A DNA stretch of 64,000 bases, taken from the NCBI GenBank assembly GCA_950295325.1, contig OX485804.1, positions 50,344,001 to 50,408,000 of the forward strand. Direction: 5' to 3'. Below, piece after piece: positions 1 through 12,500 of the stretch (position 1 is the first letter of the stretch; each line of letters opens with the position of its first letter). The translations under genes and the position numbers were made by a program. The notes beneath the pieces are model-generated. The model was not told where the DNA came from and ran no database searches. It saw nothing but the letters and a program-made list of their open reading frames with translations. The DNA comes from Polytrichum commune (lineage: Eukaryota > Streptophyta > Polytrichopsida > Polytrichales > Polytrichaceae).

Positions 1-1160
1 ATCAGTCTATCTATACATATCCAGCACCTGACTGCATGTGTAGACGCCAGCCCTAAGATCTTTGGGGTATTTCTCATTCCTGACATTCATCCTAGATAGT
101 CAATTACCTTTCATCTGGTAATCTAGGAATTTTTAGTTTCCGGGATATACAAGTTTAGTAGCTGGAGTCCAGACGGCAGGGATGACATCAATAAGAAGGT
201 CACGCCCTTGTGTATACCAAAGCTACAGTTGTTGCAGACCTACTAAGTTAGGTCTGCCTGTGAACCAACTTGTACTTATGCTATTCAATCTAGCAACATG
301 ATTGTTGATATCAAAATGAGTTGTGATCTGTTTTTATTTTATGTATGTATTTATTTATTCTTTTTCCAAGCATCTCCATTTTTCGTCACAAGAAGTTTGT
401 AGTTTGTACTACGAGTTATTATTTCATTTGTACAAAGTATGAAGAAGCTGATCATCCTGTCAGGGTCAGCCTTCTACAGAAACATGAGACAAAAATTAAC
501 GCAAAGTTATATGATCTCCAACACAATTCAAAATAATAGGGAAGAAATGCACGTAGGCTTGATTTATGGAGACATGCATCAATAGTAGCTGCAATTGCTT
601 GGAGAGAGCGATGCGGTTGATTACGTCCACACAGGAACGAAGTCCAAATCACTCGGGTGGCAAAGCAGGTGATTGTAGAACTTAGATGAAGAATGCTTGG
701 AGGAGCTTGAGGACTCGTTCACTGGTTTCTCTTGGATTACTCATGATGGTTGTCATTGGCCTTTCTTGATGACTTAAATGATTGTATGAGGGGGCAGTAC
801 GTGGTGGGTTTTCCTGATTTCTTGTGTGAAACGGAGGGATTAGGCACGTCGACAAGGACATGAGGAGTAGGTACATGGGAGTGATGGCTGGTGGTTGGCT
901 TGCGCTGGACGGGACGAGGAGAGTCTCACACGTAGGTTAGGGTCCAGGAATGTAAGACAATTTGCACAGAAAGCTCAGTGTATTACACTTGAATGTCCTC
1001 GCCTGCCACCACACTTATGGAGCCGGTCCTGGCTCACATCATCGCAGTCATTGTCTGCGCAGAACCTTTCAATCATGGACCACCCCCAGCTTCATAACCA
1101 TGACAAGGTGCTTCTCGAAGCACTTGCAAGCTCCAAGGAACTCAACATAAACCAGTGATC
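1..1160. other. No gene recognised
   Basis: I see no family-level match, RNA gene or clear repeat here. The short open frames lack codon structure or domains. The last part may hold the promoter and 5' leader of the lipid-transfer gene that follows, but I could not place a convincing TATA box. Confidence 0.4.
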
Positions 1161-1243
1161 TATTGCTTGTGCGCACGCTCTGTTCGATTTCTTTCTTTCT
1201 TTCAGTTGTGGAGTTTTTGTTTGTGCTGAGATTGAGAAACATC

Positions 1244-2128
1244 ATGTTTAACGCAAAGTTGACCAGCGCTGCGTTGGGCCTCGTAGTTTTGTTGCTGCTC
1301 AACTGCTTCGCGTTTGAGGCTGTGAATGCGCAGTGCAGCTTGAGTGCGTTCTCCTCCTGCATCAAAACAGTGCAGGGCGCGTACCCGCCCAACCCGGATG
1401 TCGCGTGTTGCAATGCTGTGAAGGCAGCCAACCCCACCTGCTTGTGCAACCAGCTACAGAACAACAACTACCCCCAGGGCTGGGTCAAGAACGCGCTCGC
1501 GATGCCCCGAGTCTGCGGACGAACACAACTCAGTGGATACCGATGCGGAAGTACGTGCTTTGCTTTGCATTGAAATCACGTCAATGTCCATTACCATGGT
1601 TGGATTGTCTGCATTTTTTGTTTTGTTTTGGTGTTTGATTGTCATCCTCCTGGTTACTCGTATGAAATTAGTCAGCTATCTCTTAATTCAATGGCACTTT
1701 TAGTTGGGAGTTGGTCCCTAATGATTTTCCATTAGTTGTTTTGTACAATGTCAATAGTTTCTTTCCACTTGTGCTGCATGCTTGGAGGTAGTGTTTGAAT
1801 TTGAATAAAGAGCAAGCTAATTCGATTCACTGTGGGGCAAACGCATTTTATCACCTCTTGGCATTCCAAAATGAGTTTGACCCTTAAAGAATGGATAGAG
1901 AATGCTCTTCGTTCAACAAACACACTATCTCCGAGCATGCACTGAAAACTTACCTAACATGGAAGGTGCTGTATGCAAAACAACCAATTCCCAACTAAAA
2001 GTTGTCTTGAGTTAGAGGATAACTCCATTATATACATGTAGCACACCTCGCAGACAGTCTAATCTTGGTCACTTGGAGCTTGCTGATGGTATTTTTATGT
2101 TGAATGTGCAGAGTACACAATCGAGTAA
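1244..2128 (+). CDS. Secreted lipid-transfer protein (8-cysteine motif), two exons
   Basis: This encodes a small secreted protein of the plant nsLTP/DIR1-like family, which binds hydrophobic ligands in the cell wall or apoplast. The start at 1244 gives a hydrophobic signal peptide (residues about 1-28, ending in VNA before QC). An earlier in-frame ATG at 1163 would put extra residues ahead of the signal, so I prefer 1244. The mature part shows the 8-cysteine pattern: C, C, CC, CLC, C, C. Read without splicing, the frame ends at 1573 with an extra cysteine. A GT donor at 1551 (GGAA before GTACGT) and an AG acceptor at 2110-2111 would instead give the end YRCGKYTIE and a stop at 2126-2128, about 107 residues. 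AATAAA at 2208-2213 fits a 3' UTR downstream of the second exon and favours the spliced model. The family call is firm; the second exon is inferred. Confidence 0.8.
1696..2002. mobile_element. MITE-like element in the lipid-transfer gene intron
   Basis: ACTTTTAGTTGGGAGTTGGT at the left end is matched in inverted orientation by ACCAATTCCCAACTAAAAGT at the right end (one mismatch), enclosing about 307 bp with no coding capacity. It lies wholly inside the proposed intron 1551-2111. I could not identify a clear target-site duplication, so the superfamily is unknown. Confidence 0.45.
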
Positions 2129-2207
2129 ACCATGGGGGCTGTGTGCTCAGTACGGCAGTTGCCCTCTAGATATATCTGCTGAAAGCTCTTTTGTGCATAT
2201 ATGATGA

Positions 2208-2213
2208 AATAAA
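2208..2213 (+). promoter_or_regulatory. Poly(A) signal AATAAA of the lipid-transfer gene
   Basis: A canonical AATAAA lies about 80 bp after the proposed spliced stop codon. It supports transcription through the intron rather than termination just after 1573. Confidence 0.45.
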
Positions 2214-2805
2214 TTATTGCGTTTATTCTCCTTGATTTCTGTCCCGTTGGCTTGATGTGTTTTATAGTGTTGACCTCTCATGATCCATAGACAGTGGTCT
2301 TGCACATCTGGTGTTGCAAGAATGCGTGGCTTAAGTATTGTTGACTGTTTGGTCTACAAATCCAAGTTCCTGGACAGAAAGCTTATGTGTTCTCATATGC
2401 TTCAATCCTCACATAATCCGGTGTCGATGGAATCTCATCAGTTTATCAACTCCAGCATGTAACTCAAAGTTTTAATGCTCAAATGTCTGTCGGCCATTCA
2501 CATGTGCTAGGTCTTCATTTTGATAAGATGGGATTATCCATCGACTACTTGGAAGCTGGCATCGTTCTTCAGTTAGATACGTTACTTATTTTGTAGAGAT
2601 GATCACAAACTTCGCAACACTGTTATTCTTGAATTCATGCAGTTATTGTGAGATCATTCAAGAAGAGGAATGCATGTTTTCATCTGTGAGCAGTTATTGG
2701 TAGTAGTGCATCTCACACCCTTCAGCTGCGACAAGTCTGTAGTTGCAAGGTTGTTGTGTTATAGCCATCTACTCAAATACCGAATTTTAAGATGTGGGTT
2801 ATATA

Positions 2806-2897
2806 CGTGCAAGCTTTAAATTATCCAAACATAGGAGTTTTATTCAATATCCGTGCAAGCTTTAAATTATCCAAGCATAGGAGTTTTATTCAATATC
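2806..2897 (+). repeat. Tandem repeat, two 46-bp copies
   Basis: Two adjacent copies starting CGTGCAAGCTTTAAATTATC, with a single visible difference (AAACATAG versus AAGCATAG). The rest of 2230-3640 shows nothing I recognise. Confidence 0.8.
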
Positions 2898-3639
2898 CGT
2901 GGCGTGAAAATGGCATCTCTGTACTTGGTGCCATTTTGTGAAGAACACTATGAGGCTCAAGCCTGGTGAGATTTTCCAGTGTCATAATTTCCAAACAGTG
3001 GTTTTGTCTAAAACAATGTTCTTTTTAGTTAGCATACACACATCATCAATCCAGGTTCAGCTAAGGAAGGATGCAGGTTAAATTCATGAAATGAAAGACA
3101 TTTGTGCACTGGATTAACTTGTAACTTTGTACAATTGATAGTCTTCATCAGAGAATAATTTCCTCCAATATGTAATCTTGTTTCTGTGGGATGTTGAATT
3201 CTCCAAAAGGAAGATGTTAAAATTTCCATAACGTCATTAAGGAGAGACAACCTGCTACCTATTGAGAATTCAAACCAACCCTGTATAGGTAAAATTTAAT
3301 AAACATTTGGGAAGTTAGGAACAGCCAGAGCACATGGGCACTTATGCTGCCACCGTTCTAAAGTTCTGTGGATGGCACCATATTGAGCAGACGGTGACAA
3401 GATCGCATGGAACACTAACTCATATGCACTGTTCAATGGGCTAGGACAACACGAGTCTGAAGTATTGCTCCACTAATATGTGTTGACTGTACGATTTCCC
3501 ATGCTACTAAGGAGATTTGTGCACTTGGAGGAAAATTCTCTCCAATCTATTAGATTGCAAGGAAAATTTGAGAATGTCACAGTTTGTGTCAAATGATACG
3601 ATCACCACAATCCACATTAACCATGTGAGCCAATGAACA

Positions 3640-5690
3640 TTGGTTTAACCATGGGGGATGGACTCTTCATTGAAAATGTAAATGATGTGCGTGGGTCTTT
3701 ATAAAATTAAACCCCCTATGTATGAGAAGTTTATAAAGAACAAAATTAAAAATGTGTACGTACTAATGGCAAGCTAGAAATTGGACTCTTGTATTTATAC
3801 CAAGTTTTTTAATGTAATGTAATAAATACCTCCACTACATATACAAAATATAAATCTTAAATTAAATTTGCATTTATTACATATAGGACCCAATTTCATT
3901 TTCCGATGAGAAATTCCTTGAACATTTTTAAATCCATAGCATGTAACTAAACGATGGCATCAAGCAAACAAAGACAAGAGCATAATAACTTAGCCACAAT
4001 CTAGAGAGCAAAACTCAAGGCAGGCCATGAGTACTCCAAGAGCCTCTAGTTTGTAAATAACTAGAACCCAAATGCAAGCCCCAACAAGAATGGACAAGGT
4101 AGTCATTGAGGACTATTACCATATGACAACAATTATAAATGAAGATGTGAATTGGATGAAACAAACACATCTATTGTCAATTTTTCTCTAAGCCCGAGGG
4201 GCCCTTATTGTATGTCTACCTTTACTTCAACATTCTTAATGGCCTTTTCAAATGTACACACTAAAGAAAAATAATGCCTCTCCCTTATGTATATTATGTA
4301 ATGCCTCAATTAATACGCCTTCTTACACTCACATTAGTTCTATGTGGTATAAAGAATCCACCCCTTGGGGGTTTATTAATGTTCTATTGAATATACATTC
4401 ACTTATTGGGCGAGAAGGAATTGTCACATTTGAGCATACCTCATGCATCCAACAAAATAGCTCTAAATAAATATTTACTTTGGAGGTTGCTTTGTTTACT
4501 TGATTGACACTGGAATTAGCTACAAAGATCCCAAATTAGTCTCGTCACACACATTTGACATGAATCAACCATTGTACCTATAGGGGTCAAGTTTTTAACA
4601 TTGATGGATGAGAGGCACACTTGTATGCAACTAGTCCCTCTCGGTGATTTATTCAGGTACATAAAAGTGATCTAACCTCGCAAATCTGCAGAGCATCTTT
4701 TTTCTCTTGTTATCTCATGAAAAACGGAGTCCACATGTAACCAGATTAGTTTGAGTCAATGCCATCCCGACTAGTTGCACCCTTGCATATGAATTAATAT
4801 CTTGGGCTATCCCAACACTGTCTCAACATGTGGCCGTCAATGGCTAACGTTTTGGAAAGGCTAAACATTAACATCCTCACCCCCCATGCGATCACATTTT
4901 AACGTCTCCAAATGTGTCAAAAACCTCCTAGCAATGTTTTGACTTAGGACGTACATTTCCTCAGGGGCCAGATTCTTCATACCAAGTGCGAACTAACGTG
5001 AATGTAAGAAGGGGTATTATTTGAGACATTAGTGAACATAGTACAGATAAAGGACAAGTTTTCATTTTCACTAGTTTGTAAAAAGGCTATTAATTTCTTT
5101 GAAGTAAAGGTAGATGTATAAAAGGGGGGCCTAAGGTTTAAAGAATTTTGACAATAGATGTGTTAGTTTTATTTCATTCGCATTTTCATCCATTATTGTC
5201 ATATGGTAATAGTCCTTAATGTGTCCCTTGTTCATTCTTGTTAGGCTTCGCACTTGGGTTATAGGACAAGCTAGAGATTCTTGGAGTGTTCATGGGCTCC
5301 GTTGAGTTTTGCTCTCCGGATTGTGGCTAAGTTATTTTGCTCTTACTTTTGGCTTGTTCGGTGCAATCATTTAGTTACATGCTTGAGATGAAGAATAGTT
5401 CAATGTCTTTCTCATTAGAAAGTGAACTTGAATATTACATGTAGTAAAGGCATATCCAATTCATGATTTATATTTTGTATATGTAGTGAAGGAATTTATC
5501 ACATTAAATTGAAAAGTTTATTATAAATACACGAGTCCATTTGCTACCCTACCGTTGGTATATATACATTTTTTCTTTTTCTTTATAAACTTCTTGCATA
5601 TAGGGAGGTTGAATCTTCATTGGAGACCTAAATGATATTGGTGGACCACCATGAAATTAAAGTCTCCTCCCATCACTTATTTGCAATCTC
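3640..5690. mobile_element. Long imperfect inverted repeat (foldback-like element)
   Basis: The left arm (about 3650-4500) and right arm (about 4850-5680) are reverse complements along most of their length, with many substitutions. Anchor pairs include GGACTATTACCATATGACAA near 4110 against TTGTCATATGGTAATAGTCC near 5200, AACACATCTATTGTCAA against its complement near 5150, CTACATATACAAAATATAAA near 3835 against its complement near 5480, and AGCATGTAACTAAA against its complement near 5375. No transposase is encoded; the small ORF inside the left arm has no support. This could be a foldback or long-TIR DNA transposon, or two diverged copies of one repeat in head-to-head orientation. The outer ends are not resolved. 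Confidence 0.7.
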
Positions 5691-7329
5691 TTGACAACTA
5701 GTCGAGCATTTGACATGCAACCTCTAGGAACTCATTTGCTGTGTAGATAAAAGCAATATCTAGATTGGCCCATGAAGGCTACACAAGCTTAGGGCCCAAC
5801 CCCACCTGACTTTATCAAATGGATTTTATCTACTAAAAACATTATTAGTTAACCTGAGCTCTGACCTTGGCATTGTATTACTGCCGAGTCGAGGTGGCGC
5901 AAGTAAAAACTGGGCCAATATCGTAATATTCCTGAGCCTGACATGCAGACTTAAAATAATGGCGGCTTTTACGTAGCTTTAGTTCTGTGAAAAGGTTGGC
6001 ACCCTATTGGCCCAGGGCATCCCGGTTTTTCCTAAGGTCGCAGGTTTAGGGTCATTTGCTAACTACCAATGTTCAAGATTGTAAGCCTCATATGAGTTTC
6101 ATTTTGAAGGGCTCTTAAATTTCAGCCATTCAGTTGAAGAGTCGGTTCAAATCCTAGACGTTAATCTAAGAATATAAAAATAAAATACAAAACTCATATT
6201 AAACTTGTGCATGAATTATATGGTACACATTTCGAGTACAATGTGAAGAATTAAGAAGCAACCATCTAACTCCACTTCTTGTTGTGACGATGCCCTACGC
6301 TTGTTGGTTCTTGTGGTGGGCAGATTATATTGAGGTTTTCAAGTGACGTCTTCATTTTCAATTTTGGGGTTGCGTTTTGAAGGGCTGTTTTGAAAGAGGT
6401 ATATTTTGAAGGGCCAAATCGCATATGAAGGGCATTGAAGACTTCAATCTTGAACATTGCTAACTACTCTTTCAAAAAGCGAGCATGTTGTTGCAGTGCC
6501 GCCACATGGAGTTCTGCGGCAACAAACTCCATCCACCATCACACTTCTCCAGGAAACCACCGCTCCGTAGCATCTCAAATCTAGTATACATCCGACTCCT
6601 CATCGCCATGGTTGCTCCAGGCGCATGTTGGAGCTTCGGTGATGCGCCTCCGCCTGCAAGCACATCGGTCAGTAGTCCTCACACGCCACCACTCAGATCA
6701 ATGACAACTTCATAAGGACCCATTGTTGAGTGGTGGTAATTCGAACAATATGTTACCCCGAAGTTCAGGATTTGGGGTCTGTCCAGCCCAATGCTCAAGC
6801 CCTTGGGTTCACGAAACTCATGTCAAATGGTCACTGCAAAGTCACTTCTGAAAGAATGCGTGTGAAAGGGCGGCACTTGCAGGATTAATGACTTCGGTGA
6901 GGTTGATTTGGTGAAGGATGTGGACAGTGATGCTCTGATATAGCAGATCACAGCCAAGAAATGAAAACTTCGGTCAGGGGGTTAAGCCTGGAATTTGTCT
7001 TGGACTTTTGAGCCTTTAGGCACTGTTTGAAGATGTAGAAATGTACGACATGAGAAATGACCAGGTTGAAGTGTACCGGTTTGAGAAATGACCAGGGAGA
7101 TCTGGCTACTAGTTACAGATGAGCTGGTTGAGTTTGAGAAATAACCAGTTGAAGTTCAAGACTTTCCTAATGACCCATCATTTTAGAGGAATTTAGAGAA
7201 TATAGCCCACTTGAGTAAAGACAAACCCAAAAATGTAAACATGTAACCGGTGGGCCTTGGAAACACTTGGATCTGGACTGATTTTTTACACTTTAAATCT
7301 TCCCGGACAGTGGATTGAACTCCCTGAAG
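5691..7329. other. No gene recognised
   Basis: AT-rich DNA with a short run of degenerate repeats of TTTGAGAAATGACCAG around 7040-7150. No protein family match on either strand. Confidence 0.35.
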
Positions 7330-7597
7330 AAACACAAGCCTACGATAGAAAGTGTAGAAATGTTTTTCAAATGAACAATGGTTCATTATATACAAGTGAG
7401 CCCGGCCATGAGCTTGACTACCCTACCTAGAAGATTGTTTCTACTTATGAGCTTGACTAACTAATCTAGAAGACTGTTCCTAATTAAATGCCAACTTAGG
7501 ATGAGCGGCTAACAGTAATGATCTTACTAGATTCTCTTATGTGACTAGTGACTATAGAAACAGTGAAGACCGTGCCACGTATCTTGAGATTTCTACA
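7330..7597 (-). repeat. Probable 3' LTR of the decayed copia element
   Basis: On the minus strand the purine run AAGAGGAGG (7598-7606) is followed directly by TGTAGAAATC, the usual polypurine tract-to-LTR arrangement. It lies about 190 bp after the end of the copia pol frame. A TATATAA-like box sits around 7388-7396 on the minus strand. The outer edge is estimated, since no second LTR is present for comparison. Confidence 0.4.
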
Positions 7598-8001
7598 CCT
7601 CCTCTTGTTCGTGACGAAGACTTAGAACGCCTTCAAATTTGTGATAGTGGTCATGAAAAGGGTTGAAATGGAATCAAGCCTTTCCATCATCATCAAGATA
7701 CCTATCTATGTTGCAAATACCGAGTCTCCTTCCAATTCAGTGTCTTGTCCAAATTTCTATGGTCTATAGGAGGAGTCAATGTCTTCTTATGAATAAATTC
7801 ATTTTGTGATCCATTCTAATCCAAGTTGAGCTCTCAATCTTTCGAATGTAATTTTTCCGAACGCCTTAGTAAGGATGTCGGCCAATTGGTCTCTAGTGGA
7901 AATATAATCTAGGGTAACTTGGCCCGACTCTACTTTTTCTCGAATGAAGTGGTGTCGGACGTCCACGTGCTTTGTCCGAGAGTGAAAAACTAGGTTGTGA
8001 G

Positions 8002-8760
8002 AGGCCATTCACGGTTGGGGTACTACTTTTGGGTGTCTAACGGTTTAAGGACTTTTTTTGATAACTTCACATACTTGGTATAATTGGATTTCTATTGTGG
8101 AGCATATTTTGGATCATACCTTCATTTCATCCTCCATATTGAGTACAACGACAAAGTTAATTTAGAAGTAATAGGGTCATCTATGATATCCATTTGATTC
8201 CTTACAGGACATTCAGGAGTGTTGTCTTACTTCCTGACCTTAGGATCAAGGAACGAAAAGGACAACAAGAATTAATCGAAATGATCCCAATTTTTTCCCT
8301 CATAATTATCATTCAAGTGTGTACCAATAGAACCAAATATGTATTGAATAGCAATTGCCCAACTTTACATGTGGCACCAAACATGTCCAAATATACATGT
8401 ACTCACGGCCACACGTAAAAGGAACGTCTAGTATTAGAATTGGACAAAAAAAATTATATGAATGGACACATGACACTTTTACCAAGGTACCAAGATACAT
8501 AACAGGAAATAATTGACCACCAATGCACACCTAAATAGAAAAAAAATGCCACTGATGTGGCCTAGGGTTTAGGGTTTAGGATTTAGGGTGATTATTAAAT
8601 AATAATAAAAATCTTTCTTGATAAAGCTTATGAACTATCTACTTATTTATGTAAAATTTATTGATCAAATAATAGTAAATCATGATAAAAACCAAGATCA
8701 AAGCGACAAAGTCCTTAAGTCCTTTGTCCCAAAAGTAGTACCCCAACCGTGAATGGCCCC
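8002..8760. mobile_element. 759-bp TIR element inserted in copia, TSD GTGAG
   Basis: The left end GGCCATTCACGGTTGGGG is mirrored at the right end by CCCCAACCGTGAATGGCC, and the match continues through TACTACTTTTGGG. The 5-bp sequence GTGAG flanks both sides (7997-8001 and 8761-8765). It has no plausible transposase, so it is non-autonomous. The target-site length does not by itself fix the superfamily. Confidence 0.8.
8563..8590 (+). repeat. Telomere-type repeat tract
   Basis: About four interstitial TTTAGGG-type units, one of them altered, inside the 759-bp element. This is the common plant telomere unit. Confidence 0.8.
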
Positions 8761-9190
8761 GTGAGCTAACTTTAAACTTCCTTGATTGCCCCCAAAAATC
8801 ATTGTTGGAGTTGTATCTTGAAGTACTTGAATTTCTTGGAGTAGTCTGCGTAACCATATGGCCTCCTTTGTGCCTTCTGTAAGTGCCATATACTCAGCTT
8901 CAGTTGAAGAAAGTGCTAATGTAGTTTGTTTTTCACTATAATTCCACGTAATTTGTGTCTCTCCTAACCTAAAAAGATATCCAATAGATTTTCTATCTTG
9001 TAAATCTCCTGCCCAATCTGCATCTGCGTATCCAGTTAAGATATCTGAATCTCCTTGTTTGTAGCACAAACCCAAGTTCTTAGTCCTTTTTAGATATCTA
9101 AAAATGTGTTTAACTGCTAGCATATGAGGTACTTGAGGCTGGTTCATGTATCTACTGATGATGCTGACTAAGTACGCTATGTCAGGTCAG

Positions 9191-9533
9191 CCACGTGCGA
9201 TAAAAGTTTGCTACCCTATATTACATGCCATAGATAATTTTTAAAATTATGATATTTTTTCTACATACACATAACCATTGATAATATCTTTTGTATATTT
9301 TTTTGAAATTTTTAGTCATCTTCATTTTTGTAGTAATTTGTTTAGTTCAATGTTGCGTCATTCTAGTTAGAAACGGTATATTTTATAAAAAAAACAACTC
9401 ATCAAATTTGGTTACCAATTCTTACTATGTAATAGATACCATGTATATCTACTCATGAAAAAAAAATCATAAACTTTTGAACCATTTTGGTGATGCTTTA
9501 TGTCAAAAGTAGATTTTGTTTTATCGCACGTGG
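9191..9533. mobile_element. Possible 343-bp MITE at the copia breakpoint
   Basis: CCACGTGCGATAAAA at 9191 is repeated in inverted orientation (TTTTATCGCACGTGG) ending at 9533. Its left edge coincides with the point where copia homology stops. I see no target duplication. Confidence 0.45.
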
Positions 9534-12500
9534 TGTTCAACTTGACAATGAAGTGCACCCCCCGGGGTTGCAAGTGTTCTACTCTCCCATTTGTTCCTAT
9601 GCTTTGCATTGTTGCATTTGAATTGTGCCAAAGTTTTGGAGTTGGAAACCAACATCTTCTCGATTAAATATCTCATCCCAAGCTTTGCTTACAAATTAAA
9701 TACTCATCCCCAATTCACTTTCGCTTTCAAATTTGAGAAAGGTTGTACAGATTAAATCATCCATATGATGTAATTCATGAGATTTTGACCATGCAACATG
9801 TGTCATTGAAGCTAGGATAATAATAGAATCTAGATTACAAACAAATATTCGTTTTTATCATAAGATAAGCACAAATACTATCAATTTTTTTTGGAAACTT
9901 TAAGATTGTGATTTGTACATCTAACTTTACTTTAAGTTTCTCAATAGTCGTTTTATTTGTAGACAACAACAAATTATAGTAAACAATAACTCCCCCTTAC
10001 ATATATTATGTACATCAATGTCATCAAAAATATCCTTTCATACACTCATGTTATTTAATGTCCAAAGAGCATATTGACCTTCCCAAAAATATTCATAGCA
10101 CCTTATTGATTTGTACAAAAACCCAGTGAAGCAAAACTAGATTGTAGTGTATATACTTTGTGTATGTTATGTTCAATTGCTAGATGCTAGCACATATGTT
10201 CTAGAACAACAACAATTATTGGTCAAAAACTAAAATTTGCAACAACTAGAGCATGCTATGAATTTACATCTCCTATACCGTTTAAGTAATAATAGGATCA
10301 ATGAAATTGACAAAATAAAATAAAATGGTGTTATGTATAATAATTGGATGCATTCAAATCAAGATCATGCACAAAATATTCCCTTAATGCATATGTCTAT
10401 CGCAACACATATTAATCGTCCTCCTAAAATCCTACCAACAATATGTGACCAATTCATTGTTTATAACAGAAAGGCCACAACCTTAATTATTTTAAAGATT
10501 GTGGTTGCATTAGAATACAATCATCAACATAGAGTGATGTGGTATGATGTTTTAACATCTTCCATTGTATTGTGTACATCTAACCCCTTGCAAGGTTTTT
10601 GTGTTGGAACCACAACAAAAATTGTATGTATGTTTGGGTGATCTTGTTGATGATGGCAGACACCTTGAAAATATTTACATTTAGGATCCTCTATGATTAC
10701 AATATAAACCTTAGATATGTAAATTTTTCACATTGCAATCCACTTCGCATGGGCATTGTCCAACACGAATGCCTAAAATTTCACATAGAAAACACCATAC
10801 TTAGTCATTATCTCATAGAGGGTTTTTCAAATCATTTTTGCGTTGCAACATCTTTAGATTTCATATCACAACAATCAACCATCTGTATTGTATTTTATTT
10901 GTTGTCACACCCATGGCATGAGGATGTGGTTTATCCTTCACATGTTGGCCATGGTCACATCTTTCAAATGCTTGACTTCAAACAAGAGCGGTCCTTAAGG
11001 ACCAAGATGATACAAGCGATCCATCATTTTGATATCCATTGGAATGAAATGATTGAACCCTTAAACTTGACATTAAAAAGTTACGCACAAACATAGTTTT
11101 GTTTCGTAGGTGGTACCCAATATTTAATTGGGTGTTGTCCCCCCAAAAAAGAGTCAATGCTCTTATGCAAAATGAAAAAAATCAACATTTGAGCACCCAA
11201 AAGTTGGTTTCAAATTTCAATAATTTTTTTTAAAAAAAATAAAAAAATTGCTTTGCAAATGGCCCTAACAAATCTTCCCAAGAGATTGGAAATGGATTTG
11301 AATGAACTCCAATAAATTATAGTCTCTCACCTTAATGCTGAGGACATAATTATCAACATTTAGTAATCAAACTTGATTCAACATTTAAGTTAACTTTCTC
11401 AATTGCTTTTGGAAACAACCTTCACAACACTCCATATGGCTTTGGATGTCACCTTTAATAAAATCCAAAGGTACCAAACCTTCCCAACTAGGCATGTGTA
11501 GTTAGTTTTTTGCTATGACTGAACAACAAAACCCAGGGTACAGACTCTCAAGGAAGGCTTTACTAGTGTCTATTACAGGCATTTGTCACATTATAGTTCA
11601 TTAATCAGACAATAGGGATGTTATCTTCACTCTAATTCATGACTGGTATGTCTTTTACTCTCATTTTCTCTCTTGGTTTTCCTCTCAATATTTCTCAATC
11701 AGTAGGGTATGTGTGTCAGTAAGCTATAGTTTCCATCTCGTCATGAGATTGTATAACAATAATCTTTCGAGAACAATAGTCTTTGAGTATCACAATTGTC
11801 TTTGGTAACCATTGGCCAATGCATCTTCAATTCAAAACAACCTCTTCATTATTTGGTCAATGTTAATTCCAATACAAGACAATTGTTTATTTATTAATTC
11901 CAGATTTAATCATTACTCACAACTTATGCAACTAACAAAGTCAACAGTCAGCTATAGTCTTGGTCGCCTGCACAACCTGCAACAACAACAACTAGGGTAA
12001 CATACAAGACAATAGTTGATCGGGTTAGCTTAACCTTTTATACTCAAAGATCAGGTCTCTAGACTAAATTCCAATTTACCACTTAATTAAGATTAGAATA
12101 ACTTATGCCTAGGTGTCATTTATAATCCAAAGCTCATTCTATCTTATGTTCGTTTAATCCATCTCACAATCCTCACTTCTTACTCTAATCAACTGATTAG
12201 AAGTGATTTCTCATCACTTCAGTTGATTGAGTTCCTCTCTTAAATTCCATTCGTCCCAATTACAAAGCTATCAGCCTAAATTCAAGATTCAACTATGAAT
12301 TTGGTTGGCTGAACTATCAGCTCCTCTATGCTCTGCCTCTCACAGGCTTCAACAATAATCATGCCACTTAATGGTCTGGCCTCTGGCCTTACAATTCCTT
12401 CTCAGTACCCATCTCAAGCCTTAACAATTGTCCATAGTTTAACTCTCGGCCTGACAATTGGCCTTTTGCCTTACTCTCTCAGCCTATAGTAGGTTCCAAC

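Larger units (their letters stand above)
7799..9186 (-). pseudogene. Ty1/copia pol fragment (RNase H end), interrupted
   Basis: The minus strand encodes the end of a Ty1/copia polyprotein. The part at 9186-8761 carries the end of the reverse transcriptase (DIAYLVSIISRYMNQP) and the RNase H motifs YADADWAGD and ALSSTEAEYMALTE. The part at 8001-7799 carries VFHSRTKHVDVRHHFIREK and QLADILTKAF, the normal continuation. They are separated by a 759-bp transposon. Removing it joins LKLAH directly to NLVFHSRTK. Gag, protease, integrase and most of the reverse transcriptase are absent: at 9190 the copia sequence stops and another inverted-repeat element begins. This is a relic with no expected activity. 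Confidence 0.9.

Noticed and set aside
4252-4470. 72-codon plus-strand ORF
   Set aside because: It lies inside the left arm of the long inverted repeat, and the other arm does not conserve the frame.
10333-11096. Overlapping plus-strand ORFs of 102 and 165 codons
   Set aside because: AT-driven open frames with no domain, no codon bias and no neighbours; not supported as a gene.
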